64,000 nt of DNA from Agromyces cavernae. GTDB taxonomy: Bacteria > Actinomycetota > Actinomycetes > Actinomycetales > Microbacteriaceae. Of this stretch, positions 7,385-17,135 are shown piece after piece. The position numbers and the translations under genes were made by a program. Position 1 is the stretch's first letter. Each line of letters opens with the position of its first letter. The stretch is from NCBI RefSeq assembly GCF_021044935.1, contig NZ_JAJNMP010000003.1, positions 496,001 to 560,000 on the forward strand, read 5' to 3'. The notes below the pieces were generated by a model. That model did no database searches. It had not been told where the DNA came from and saw only the letters and a program-made list of their open reading frames with translations.

Positions 7385-8979
7385 GTGGACCTCACGAGCC
7401 TCCGCGTCGCGGTGCGGCGCACGAGGATCCTTCCGAAGTGGGTGCGGCGAGCGGATGCCGCGACCACGCGGTTCGTGAACCGCCGGCACACCCATCCGAT
7501 GGTCGACCGGTTCTGGTCGCAGCTCACGAGCTTCGCTGACCGAGGGGTGCTGTGGTGGACCCTCGCCGGAGTGCTCCTCGTGACACGGCGCCGTCGAGCG
7601 GGCGCGCGCGGTCTCGCGTCGCTCCTTGTCGCGAGCGCACTCACGAACCTCATCGCGAAGCAGGTGTTCGGCGGCGACCGGCCGCTCCTCGCGGACGTGC
7701 CGATCGGGCGACGCCTTCCGAAGCCGCCGATCACCCCCTCGTTCCCGTCAGGTCACGCGGCGAGCGCCGCGGCCTTCGCAGCCGGCGTGGCGCTCGAACG
7801 CCCGAGGATCGGGGCGGCGATCGCACCGGTTGCGCTCGGGGTGGGCTACTCGCGCCTCCACGTCGGTGCGCATTGGCTTCCGACGTGGTCGGGGGACTCA
7901 CGCTCGGCGCAGGCGTCGCGGGAATCGGGGCGCTCGTGGTGCCGCCCCGACCTCACGAACCCGAGCTGCCGCCGACCATCGGCGATGATGTCTCGCTGCC
8001 GGCGTCCCCGGACGGCGACGGCGTGTTCATCGTCGTGAATCGCTCCTCGGGAACGAGCGTCGTGCGTGCCGATCCGGTCCGAGTCATCGCCGCCCGCCTG
8101 CCGCGTGCCGACGTGCGTGTGCTCGAAGAAGGAGAGGATCCGCGCGACGTCGCCCTCGAGGCCGTCAACCGCCCCGATGCGCCGCGCGTGCTCGGCGTCT
8201 GCGGCGGCGATGGCTCGGTCGCGACGGTCGCCCACGTGGCACGTGGGGCCGACCTCCCGCTGCTCGTCATCCCGGGCGGAACGTTCAATCACTTCGGACG
8301 ATCGGCTGGTGCGGCATCCGTCGATCTCGCGATCGACGCGCTGCAACGGGGCGAGGGAGTGCGGGCGGATGTCGCGGAGCTGGTGTTCGGCGACGAGGAA
8401 CCGATCACCGTGCTCAACGCCGCGTCCGTCGGCGTCTACGCCGACTTCGTCGCGACGCGCGAGCAACTCGAGGCCCGCTGGGGCAAGTGGGTGGGAGCGC
8501 TCCTCTCGGCGGCACGCGTGCTTCGTCGGAGCGAACCCGTCGACCTGGTGGTCGATGGCCGGCGCGCACGGGTATGGTCCTTGTTCGTCGGCGCCGGCCC
8601 GAACGATCCGGGCACGGCGGCGCCGCTCCAGCGCCAGCGCCTCGACGGGGGCGTCCTCGATGTGCGCGTGCTTCACGCGGGTTCCCGCCTGCGCGCGGCG
8701 GCCTCCCTCGCGTTCGGGCGTCGGACGAGCGCGATACTCCGTGGGCTTCGGCTGCTTCCGCGCCGGTACGAGGCGTTCACGGCCACCTCGCTCGACGTCG
8801 TCGTGCGTCCGCGGCGCGGGCAGCCACCGGGGTTCGGGCACGACGGCGAGGTGGCGCTCGAGTCGCCCGCCGAGGCATCCGCCGCCTCTCGCGGCGCGGG
8901 GTATCGCACGACGATCCGCATCGTGCCGCTCGCGCTCGACGTGTACCGGCCGTCGGCGGACCGTGGAGCAACCGGGTAG
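7385..8979 (+). pseudogene. PAP2 phosphatase / diacylglycerol kinase fusion with an apparent frameshift
   Basis: Two frames together encode one two-domain protein of about 530 residues. The first (from GTG 7385) is a PAP2 lipid phosphatase with KQVFGGDRP, the PSGH motif (SFPSGHAAS) and the start of the third motif, SRLHVGAHW. The second frame continues this motif as ASDVVGGLTLG and leads into a diacylglycerol-kinase catalytic domain (VCGGDGSVATV, PGGTFNHFGR) of the YegS/LCB5 type, ending at 8979. The switch is at 7871-7880: one extra G after CATTGG would restore H-W-A-S-D. Because the break is in a short G run and both halves are intact, a sequencing error is as likely as a real mutation. Such fusions are common in actinobacteria and are thought to interconvert phosphatidic acid and diacylglycerol. 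Confidence 0.8.
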
Positions 8980-9017
8980 CGGCAACGGTCGATCCGAGCG
9001 GCGGAGACCCAGACGAT

Positions 9018-11360
<2,343 letters not shown>

Positions 11361-11407
11361 GTGAACTGTCGCAGCATCGCACCCCCGTTGGGCCGGCCGA
11401 CCGACGG

Positions 11408-11845
11408 TCAGCTCTTCCGCAGCTCCTCAGCGAGCATCACGAGGATGCCACTGGGACCACGGAGATACGTGAGCTTGTAGACATCCTGATAGGTCGCCAC
11501 GCCGCGAAGCGGACGGCAGTCATGCCTCGCTGCGATCTCGAGGGCCTTGTCGAGGTCGTCGACCGAGAAGGCGACGCGGTGCATGCCGATCTCGTTGGGG
11601 CGAGTGGGCTCCGACTCGATCGCTTCGGGGTGGATGTACTCGAAGAGCTCGAGGCGACCCTGACCGTCGGGAGTCTGGAGCATCGCGATGTCGGCGTGGT
11701 TGCCATCGAGGCCGACGGCAGTGTCGGTCCACTCACCACTGACCGTGTCGCGGCCGACGACCGTGAGCCCGAGGTCGGTGAAGAAGGAGATCGCTGCCTC
11801 GAGATCGCGAACGGCGATGCCGACATTCTCAAGTCTGATGGCCAT
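11408..11845 (-). CDS. VOC (glyoxalase/bleomycin-resistance) superfamily protein
   Basis: A 145-residue protein consisting of one vicinal-oxygen-chelate fold with two beta-alpha-beta-beta-beta modules. It begins IRLENVGIAVRDLEAAISFFTDLGL, contains the central GMHRVAFSVDDLDKAL repeat and ends YLRGPSGILVMLAEEL. Family members are metal-dependent lyases, dioxygenases, isomerases or drug-binding proteins; the H and E ligands seem present (V-x-V-RDL region and the terminal Glu), but the reaction cannot be assigned. It is a single-gene unit, converging on the MFS gene. Confidence 0.85.
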   Translation of the reverse strand: MAIRLENVGIAVRDLEAAISFFTDLGLTVVGRDTVSGEWTDTAVGLDGNHADIAMLQTPDGQGRLELFEYIHPEAIESEPTRPNEIGMHRVAFSVDDLDKALEIAARHDCRPLRGVATYQDVYKLTYLRGPSGILVMLAEELRKS

Positions 11846-11852
11846 GCGTCAC

Positions 11853-11858
11853 ATGCTA
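11853..11858 (-). promoter_or_regulatory. -10 box TAGCAT of a leaderless promoter (VOC gene)
   Basis: On the minus strand TAGCAT ends 7 nt before the ATG at 11845. There is no Shine-Dalgarno match, which fits leaderless transcription. Confidence 0.5.
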
Positions 11859-11883
11859 ACGAGCCGTCGTTGATCCTGATTCG

Positions 11884-12645
11884 TCAGGCGATCCTGCGCC
11901 GGTACGCGGCCATGGCGAAGCCGTAGGCGACGAGCAGGATTCCGACGCACCAGGCCAGCGCGATCCAGATGTCTCTGCCGACCGGCTGCCCGGCGAACAG
12001 GTCCTGGATCGAGTTGACGATCGAGGTCACCGGCTGGTTCTCGGCGAAGACGCGGACCGGACCCGGCATCGTGGCTGTCGGGACGAAGGCCGAACTGATG
12101 AACGGCAGGAAGATCAGCACGTAGGAGAATCCGCCGGCACCGTCGACCGTTTTCGCCGTGAGGCCGGCGATGACAGCGAGCCACGTGAGCGCGAGGGTGA
12201 ACAACGCCAGGATTCCGGCGGCGGCGAGCCACGCCAGCAGGTTTGCCGAGGTGCGGAATCCCATGAGGAGGGCGACCCCCACGATGATCACGAGCGTGAG
12301 CCCGTTGGCGACCATCGAAGTCAGCACATGTGCCCACAGCACGGACGATCGCGCGATCGGCATGGAATGAAATCGCTCGAAGATGCCGCTCTGCAGGTCG
12401 GTGAACAATCGAAAGGCGGTGTACGCGATGCCCGACGCGATCGCGATCAACATGATTCCCGGCAGCAGGTAGTTGACGTAGTTGTCGGTGCCGGTTTCGA
12501 TGGCGCCGCCGAACACGAAGACGAACAGCAGCAGGAGGGCGATCGGCGTGATCGCGGTCGTGATGATCGTGTCCGCGCTGCGGGTGATGTGACGCATGGA
12601 GCGGCCGGTCAAGACGGCCGTGTCTGCGAAGAAGTGCGTGCTCAT
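11884..12645 (-). CDS. ABC-2 family exporter permease (DrrB-like)
   Basis: A 253-residue membrane protein with six predicted helices. It has the DrrB-type start region (DTAVLTGRSMRHITRSADTI), an ABC-2 coupling segment FRLFTDLQSGIFERFHSMPIA, and a late loop with NPVTS-like sequence NQPVTSIVNSIQDL. The ATG at 12645 overlaps the TGA of the ATPase gene upstream (ATGA), so the two are co-translated. It is the last gene of the ribbon-helix-helix/DUF4097/ABC operon. Confidence 0.9.
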   Translation of the reverse strand: MSTHFFADTAVLTGRSMRHITRSADTIITTAITPIALLLLFVFVFGGAIETGTDNYVNYLLPGIMLIAIASGIAYTAFRLFTDLQSGIFERFHSMPIARSSVLWAHVLTSMVANGLTLVIIVGVALLMGFRTSANLLAWLAAAGILALFTLALTWLAVIAGLTAKTVDGAGGFSYVLIFLPFISSAFVPTATMPGPVRVFAENQPVTSIVNSIQDLFAGQPVGRDIWIALAWCVGILLVAYGFAMAAYRRRIA

Positions 12646-13463
12646 GACTGTTCCTTTCTCGACTCGTTCGTGCCGTTGTTGCCGACGAGGACGAGGAAGA
12701 CCTCCTCGAGGGTCGGCTGCTTCTCGACGTACTCGGTCTTCGCCGGCGGGAGGAGTCGCTTCAGCTCGGCGAGCGTGCCGTTCGCGATGATGCGCCCCTG
12801 ATGAAGGATGGCGATCCGGTCGGCGAGCTGCTCGGCCTCGTCGAGGTACTGCGTGGTGAGCAGCACGGTGGTGCCCTGCTCGGCGAGCTCCTGAACGACC
12901 TTCCACACTTCGAGGCGCGCTTCGGGGTCGAGCCCCGTGGTCGGCTCATCGAGGAAGATGACCTCGGGCTCACCGATCAGGCTCATGGCGATGTCGAGGC
13001 GACGGCGCATGCCTCCGGAGTACGTCGACACCTTCCGCGAACCGGCATCGGTGAGGTCGAACTGCGCGAGCAGATCGTCGGCCACGTCGCCCGGGTTCTT
13101 CAGATGCCGCAGCTTGGCGACCAGCACCAGGTTCTCCCGCCCGGAGAGGATCTCGTCGACCGCCGCGAACTGCCCGGTCAGGCTGATGGACTCCCGAACC
13201 CGGCGCGCGTCGCTCGTGACCTCGACGCCCTGAACGGCGGCAATGCCCGCGTCCGGTCGCAGCAGCGTGGACAGGATCCTGACGATCGTGGTCTTGCCCG
13301 CCCCGTTCGAGCCGAGCAGGGCGAAGATGCTGCCCGCCGCCACGTCGAAGTCGACGCCGCGCAGGACGTGCAACTCCTTGTACGACTTCTCGAGACCCTG
13401 CACACGGATCGCGGGTTCGCGACGCAGCTCGGGCGTCGCCTCGATGGTGTTCATGCGTGTCAT
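12642..13463 (-). CDS. DrrA-type ABC exporter ATP-binding protein
   Basis: A 273-residue ATPase with Walker A GSNGAGKTT, signature STYSGGMRRRLDIA, Walker B VIFLDEPTTG and LLTTQYLDEAEQLAD. The QYLDEA wording and C-terminal tail are typical of daunorubicin-resistance ATPases. Serine replaces proline in the usual GPNGAGKT loop, a common variant. The ATG at 13463 is close behind AGGAG/AAGGGA; an in-frame ATG at 13454 is an alternative. It lies 39 nt downstream of the DUF4097 gene. Confidence 0.9.
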   Translation of the reverse strand: MTRMNTIEATPELRREPAIRVQGLEKSYKELHVLRGVDFDVAAGSIFALLGSNGAGKTTIVRILSTLLRPDAGIAAVQGVEVTSDARRVRESISLTGQFAAVDEILSGRENLVLVAKLRHLKNPGDVADDLLAQFDLTDAGSRKVSTYSGGMRRRLDIAMSLIGEPEVIFLDEPTTGLDPEARLEVWKVVQELAEQGTTVLLTTQYLDEAEQLADRIAILHQGRIIANGTLAELKRLLPPAKTEYVEKQPTLEEVFLVLVGNNGTNESRKEQS

Positions 13464-13502
13464 TCCCTTCTCCTCGGCTTGCCCGGCTGTCGGTTGGCAC
13501 CG

Positions 13503-14354
13503 TCATCGGGCGCGCTGGATGGTGATGTCCCCGTGCTGCGTGCGCGCACGTACCGCGACAGTCTGTTCGGACGCATCGGGAGCACGGTCGCCGTCGAGCT
13601 GGTTGCGCACATGCCCGTCCTTCGAGAACAGGTCGAGCCAGGCGGGGACGCCGGGGCGCACACCGATGGTGACCTGCCCGTAGCCGCTCTCGACCTCGAT
13701 GGAACCGCTCGAGACCTCTTCGAGCTCGATCGCGCCGTACGCGGTCTTCGCGGTGACGGAAGCGAGCGCGTTCCTGATCTCGAGGTCGCCGTACGAGAGC
13801 TTCGCCTCGAGGTCGCCACCGGACTCCCCGATCATGATGGTGCCGTGCGACGCCTTGAGGATCGCGTCACCGGCGACGGCGCCGACCCGGATCTGACCGT
13901 GGTCGGCGGTGATCTCGATCCCCCCGTCGGCGGTACCCACGGTCGCATTGCCGTGCCCGGCGCGCATCCACAGGTCGCCGGTGGCGTCGACATCCACGGG
14001 ACCGGTCATCGCCTTGATGCGGGTCGCGCCGAGGCGTCCGACGGTGCGCACCCCGCCCTGCGCGATCTCGGCGGTGAGCCGCGACCCCGTCGGCAGCTCG
14101 ACCGTCACGTCGACCGAGTCGAATGGGCCCGGGCCGATCCAGCTGAGGCGCGGCCGCGGTCCGATGACGGTGAGCCGCCGGCCGTCGAAGTCGACCCTGG
14201 TGTCGTCGACGCCGCGGCGGTCGACCGCTTGAGCGGGGCTGGACGGCGACACGGTCACGACCGTGTCGGCGCGGTCGCTTGCGAAGATCTCGATGTCGCC
14301 GACCTGCAGGTTGATGGCGAGGTCGATCGGGGTTGGGGTGCTGAAGGTGGGCAT
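13503..14354 (-). CDS. DUF4097-family beta-helix protein
   Basis: A 283-residue protein of repeated short beta strands, with turns such as GDLWMRAGHGNATVG, ADHGQIRVG, ASHGTIMIG, SYGDLEIR and AYGAIELEE. This is the parallel beta-helix pattern of DUF4097 proteins. No signal peptide or membrane segment is seen, so it is probably cytoplasmic. ATG 14354 follows GGGAGG (14362-14367). It sits between a ribbon-helix-helix regulator and an ABC exporter. This order recurs in actinobacteria, but the function of the protein is not established. Confidence 0.85.
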   Translation of the reverse strand: MPTFSTPTPIDLAINLQVGDIEIFASDRADTVVTVSPSSPAQAVDRRGVDDTRVDFDGRRLTVIGPRPRLSWIGPGPFDSVDVTVELPTGSRLTAEIAQGGVRTVGRLGATRIKAMTGPVDVDATGDLWMRAGHGNATVGTADGGIEITADHGQIRVGAVAGDAILKASHGTIMIGESGGDLEAKLSYGDLEIRNALASVTAKTAYGAIELEEVSSGSIEVESGYGQVTIGVRPGVPAWLDLFSKDGHVRNQLDGDRAPDASEQTVAVRARTQHGDITIQRAR

Positions 14355-14466
14355 GCTCGCGCCTCCCTTTCTGGGTATGCCTCTGGACAGGTACTGCCGT
14401 CCGGCCCTGCCCGTCGGCGTGGCTGGTGCGTGTTGCTCGGCTGAGCGCTCGAGTTGTGGACTGCGG

Positions 14467-14955
14467 CTAGCGCGCCCAGCCCGTGAAGTTGTCGCCGGTG
14501 CGCAGCGCGCGCTGCGCGGATCGTCGTTGCCTGGGTTGGAGGGCGGCCGCGATCGCGCGCACCAGCCAGGTGTTGACGGACAGGCCGTCGGCCGCCGCCG
14601 CCTCATCGACCCGTGCCTTGAGGGCGTCGGGCAGGCGAAGCGTCGTACGCGAGGTGCTCGCGTCGTCGAGGTCGACGGGTGCAGCGGGTCGCTCGTCGGC
14701 GTCGGACTCCGTGTTCGGCGCGGTGACGACGAACACGATCTCACGCCCGCGCAACCGCAGGTCGACCGAGCCGGGTGCGAGGTCGCGGGTGATCTCGCCG
14801 ACCGCAGCCGACAGGACGTCGAGCAGCACGAGCCGCGTCGCGGCATCGAGCGCGCCGGCGAGTCGCTCGGCGGCGGCCCGGGCCTCGTCGGTGCCGTGCT
14901 CGGCGGCATCCGCCAACTGGCGCTGCAGGTCGCTGACGTATCGCCCGAGTTCCAT
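14467..14955 (-). CDS. Ribbon-helix-helix (HicB-antitoxin-like) regulator
   Basis: A 162-residue protein. The C-terminal part (about 102-139) is a ribbon-helix-helix DNA-binding domain, SRTTLRLPDALKARVDEAAA followed by SVNTWLVRAI. The first about 80 residues form a separate alpha-beta region, and the protein ends with a short GDNFTGWAR tail. Such proteins are often labelled HicB-type antitoxins, but no HicA toxin is encoded nearby. The start ATG at 14953-14955 touches a perfect palindrome, indicating autoregulation of the whole downstream operon (DUF4097, ABC ATPase, permease). Confidence 0.8.
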   Translation of the reverse strand: MELGRYVSDLQRQLADAAEHGTDEARAAAERLAGALDAATRLVLLDVLSAAVGEITRDLAPGSVDLRLRGREIVFVVTAPNTESDADERPAAPVDLDDASTSRTTLRLPDALKARVDEAAAADGLSVNTWLVRAIAAALQPRQRRSAQRALRTGDNFTGWAR

Positions 14956-15027
14956 GTCACTATAGTGACACCACTATGGTGTCATGTCAACCCGTTCTGG
15001 TGTCGGATCGGTGCCGCCGTGGTGTCA
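14955..15027. promoter_or_regulatory. Array of RHH-type operators (TGTCAC/TGGTGTCA half-sites)
   Basis: A perfect 16-bp palindrome TGTCACTATAGTGACA (14955-14970) overlaps a second inverted repeat, TGACACCA-CTA-TGGTGTCA (14966-14984). Two more half-sites, TGGTGTC (14998-15004) and TGGTGTCA (15020-15027), follow at steps of 21-22 bp, two turns of the helix. Ribbon-helix-helix proteins bind such phased short sites cooperatively. The array lies on the promoter and start codon of the RHH gene. Confidence 0.75.
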
Positions 15028-15030
15028 GCG

Positions 15031-15119
15031 TGGTCGAGTAAGCGCGCAGCGCCATCTCGAGACCACGCAAGCAGGTCTCGATACGCGTCACGCTCCGAGT
15101 GGAGCTACTCGACCGACGG
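15031..15119. repeat. Dispersed palindromic element, copy 1
   Basis: Outer arms GGTCGAGTA (from 15032) and CTACTCGACC (to about 15113) flank inner arms ATCTCGAGACC and GGTCTCGATAC. The element can fold as a cruciform or long hairpin. It ends 2 nt before the stop codon of the response regulator at 15122 and may act as its transcription-termination or mRNA-end structure. Five related copies occur in the window. Confidence 0.75.
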
Positions 15120-15121
15120 GA

Positions 15122-15817
15122 TCAGAGCAACCGCCGCGCGTTCGCCCACGCCGTGAGCTCATGCCGGCTCGACAGCTGCAGCTTGCGCAGCACCGCCGAC
15201 ACGTGCGTCTCGACCGTCTTCGTCGAGATGAAGAGCTCGGCCGCAACCTCCTTGTAGGCGTACCCGCGGGCGATGAGCCGCATGACCTCCTGCTCGCGCG
15301 CCGAGAGCCGATCGAGCTCGTCGCTCGCCGACGCCGTCTCGCCGACCGCCGCGCCGAACGCGTCGAGCACGAACCCGGCGAGCTTCGGCGAGAACACGGC
15401 GTCACCGCCGGCGACGGCATGCACGGCTCGACTGACGTCGGCCCCCGAGGAGCCCTTCGTGATGTACCCGCGAGCCCCGGCGCGGATGACGCCGACGACG
15501 TCTTCGGCCTTGTCGGACACGCTCAGTGCGAGGAACCGGGTGCCCGGCACCAGCGGCGCCGCCCGGCGGATCACCTCGGCCCCGCCGGTCGTGCCGGCAG
15601 GAAGGGCGATCCCCGGCAGGTGCACGTCGAGCAGCACCACGTCGGGCGCGACATCCGTCACGACCTGCACCGCAGACTCGACGTCGTGCGCCTCGCCGAC
15701 GACCTCGATCGAATCCGCGAGGTCGGCCTTCAAGCCAGACCGGAAGATCGAGTGATCGTCGACCACGACGACGCGCACCGCGCGATCGTCGATCGAGCGA
15801 TCGGATGCCTCAACCAC
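15122..15817 (-). CDS. LuxR/NarL-type response regulator of the PspC-kinase system
   Basis: A 231-residue regulator. The receiver domain (about 14-135) has D20 and D21, phosphorylation site D64 in VVLLDVHLPG and the lysine of YITKGSSG. The LuxR-type helix-turn-helix (about 165-228) has LSAREQEVMRLIARG and STKTVETHVSAVLRKL. I choose the GTG at 15817, which overlaps the kinase stop by 8 nt; a later GTG at 15778 is possible. It should be phosphorylated by the kinase encoded immediately upstream and control envelope-stress genes such as the divergent pspC gene. Confidence 0.88.
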   Translation of the reverse strand: MVEASDRSIDDRAVRVVVVDDHSIFRSGLKADLADSIEVVGEAHDVESAVQVVTDVAPDVVLLDVHLPGIALPAGTTGGAEVIRRAAPLVPGTRFLALSVSDKAEDVVGVIRAGARGYITKGSSGADVSRAVHAVAGGDAVFSPKLAGFVLDAFGAAVGETASASDELDRLSAREQEVMRLIARGYAYKEVAAELFISTKTVETHVSAVLRKLQLSSRHELTAWANARRLL

Positions 15818-17021
15818 GACCGTTCTCCGATCCCGAGCGCTCGACGGGGTAGCGCAGCCGCACCTCGGTACCGACACCGCCCGCGCCGGGCCGCACCTCG
15901 CCCGACCCGCCGGCACGGCGCATGCGACCGATGATCGACTGGCGTACGCCGAGCCGGTCGCCCGGCACGTCGGCCAGCGCGAACCCCGGGCCGCGGTCGC
16001 GGACGAACACCTCGGCCGCCGCGGGGCTCGACTCCACGTACACCGACACCTCTCCCCCGGCGTGCCTCGCCGCGTTCAGCATCGCCTCGCGGGCCGCCGC
16101 CGCGAGCTCGCCGCTCGCCCGCTCGCGCGACTCCCCGACCACGACCACGTCGAACGTGACGGGGTAGTCGATCTCGAGCGCACCGCCGTAGTCGCGCAGG
16201 TCGGTCGCGAGGTCGCTGTCGAGCGGGGCGTCGCCCGCGAAGAGCCAGTCCCGCAACTCGCGTTCCTGTGCGCGGGCGATGCGGGCGACCTCGCTCGTGG
16301 CGCCCGCGCGGTTCTGGATGAGCGCGAGGGTCTGCAGCACCGAGTCGTGCAGGTGCGCGGCGATCTCGCTGCGCTCCTCTTCACGGATGCGCCGGGTGCG
16401 CTCGGCCGTGAGGTCGCGCCACTGCGCGATGAGCGTCGGCGCGAAGACGAGGGCGATGCCCACGAGCGCGGCGAGTGCGGTGAAGGCGGCGCCGAACGTC
16501 GAGGTCCTGCTCCCCGATTGACCGAGCACGGCCACGAAGACGAGCACCGTGACGGCGAGCAGCACCGTCGCGACGACCCGGACCGTGAGCTCGTGACGCG
16601 GCCCCCGGATGGACTCGCCCCGGTCGATGAACGTCGCCCAGGCACCCGCGGCTACGGCCGCACCGATGCCGGCCAGCGTTGGGCCGAACCAGGTGCCGAC
16701 CAGCTCGGCGACGACATCCGAAGAGACCGTGAACTGCGCCAACCACACCGGCACGAGGCAGAACGCCGACAGTGCGATCAGCATCCACGCGACCGGTGCG
16801 CTGCGACTGGGCCGCTCGTCACCCGGCGACCACGGCGTCAGCGCCCACAGCCAGAGGTAGAGCAGCAGCCCCGCGCCGGCGGCGAGGCTCGCGATGATGA
16901 ACGCGGTGCGCACGATCCACACGGGCCACCCGAGATGCGCGGCGAGACCCGCCGACACGCCGGTGGCGACGCACTCCCGCGGTCGGGTCATCCGGCGTTC
17001 GATGACACCGCTCGTCTCCAT
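15810..17021 (-). CDS. PspC-domain sensor histidine kinase
   Basis: A 403-residue membrane kinase. An N-terminal PspC domain (about 10-65: RECVATGVSAGLAAHLGWPVW and a following helix) is fused to further membrane helices, a HisKA_3 box HLHDSVLQTL with H225, and a divergent ATPase domain (AAAREAMLNAARHAGG, RDRGPGFAL, GVRQSIIGRMRRAGG). The ATG at 17021 is preferred; an in-frame ATG four codons earlier exists. It is transcribed divergently from another PspC gene, the standard actinobacterial pairing. The PspC part probably senses membrane state. Confidence 0.9.
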   Translation of the reverse strand: METSGVIERRMTRPRECVATGVSAGLAAHLGWPVWIVRTAFIIASLAAGAGLLLYLWLWALTPWSPGDERPSRSAPVAWMLIALSAFCLVPVWLAQFTVSSDVVAELVGTWFGPTLAGIGAAVAAGAWATFIDRGESIRGPRHELTVRVVATVLLAVTVLVFVAVLGQSGSRTSTFGAAFTALAALVGIALVFAPTLIAQWRDLTAERTRRIREEERSEIAAHLHDSVLQTLALIQNRAGATSEVARIARAQERELRDWLFAGDAPLDSDLATDLRDYGGALEIDYPVTFDVVVVGESRERASGELAAAAREAMLNAARHAGGEVSVYVESSPAAAEVFVRDRGPGFALADVPGDRLGVRQSIIGRMRRAGGSGEVRPGAGGVGTEVRLRYPVERSGSENGRG

Positions 17022-17135
17022 GCTGCAATCCAAGCAGACCCGGCCACGCCCGCCTCGGGTCGCGGACGACGCTCAGGGTCGAATCAGGGATTCACCCCAT
17101 GGCGGCCGCCCGGCCGCCGCTGCCACCATCGAGAC

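Noticed and set aside
14467-14955. HicAB toxin-antitoxin system
   Set aside because: Only the RHH/HicB-like protein is present; no HicA-like dsRNA-binding toxin is encoded beside it, and the operon continues into DUF4097 and an ABC exporter.
15031-15119. CRISPR array made by the repeated elements
   Set aside because: The copies are kilobases apart, are palindromic and lack regular spacers or any cas gene.
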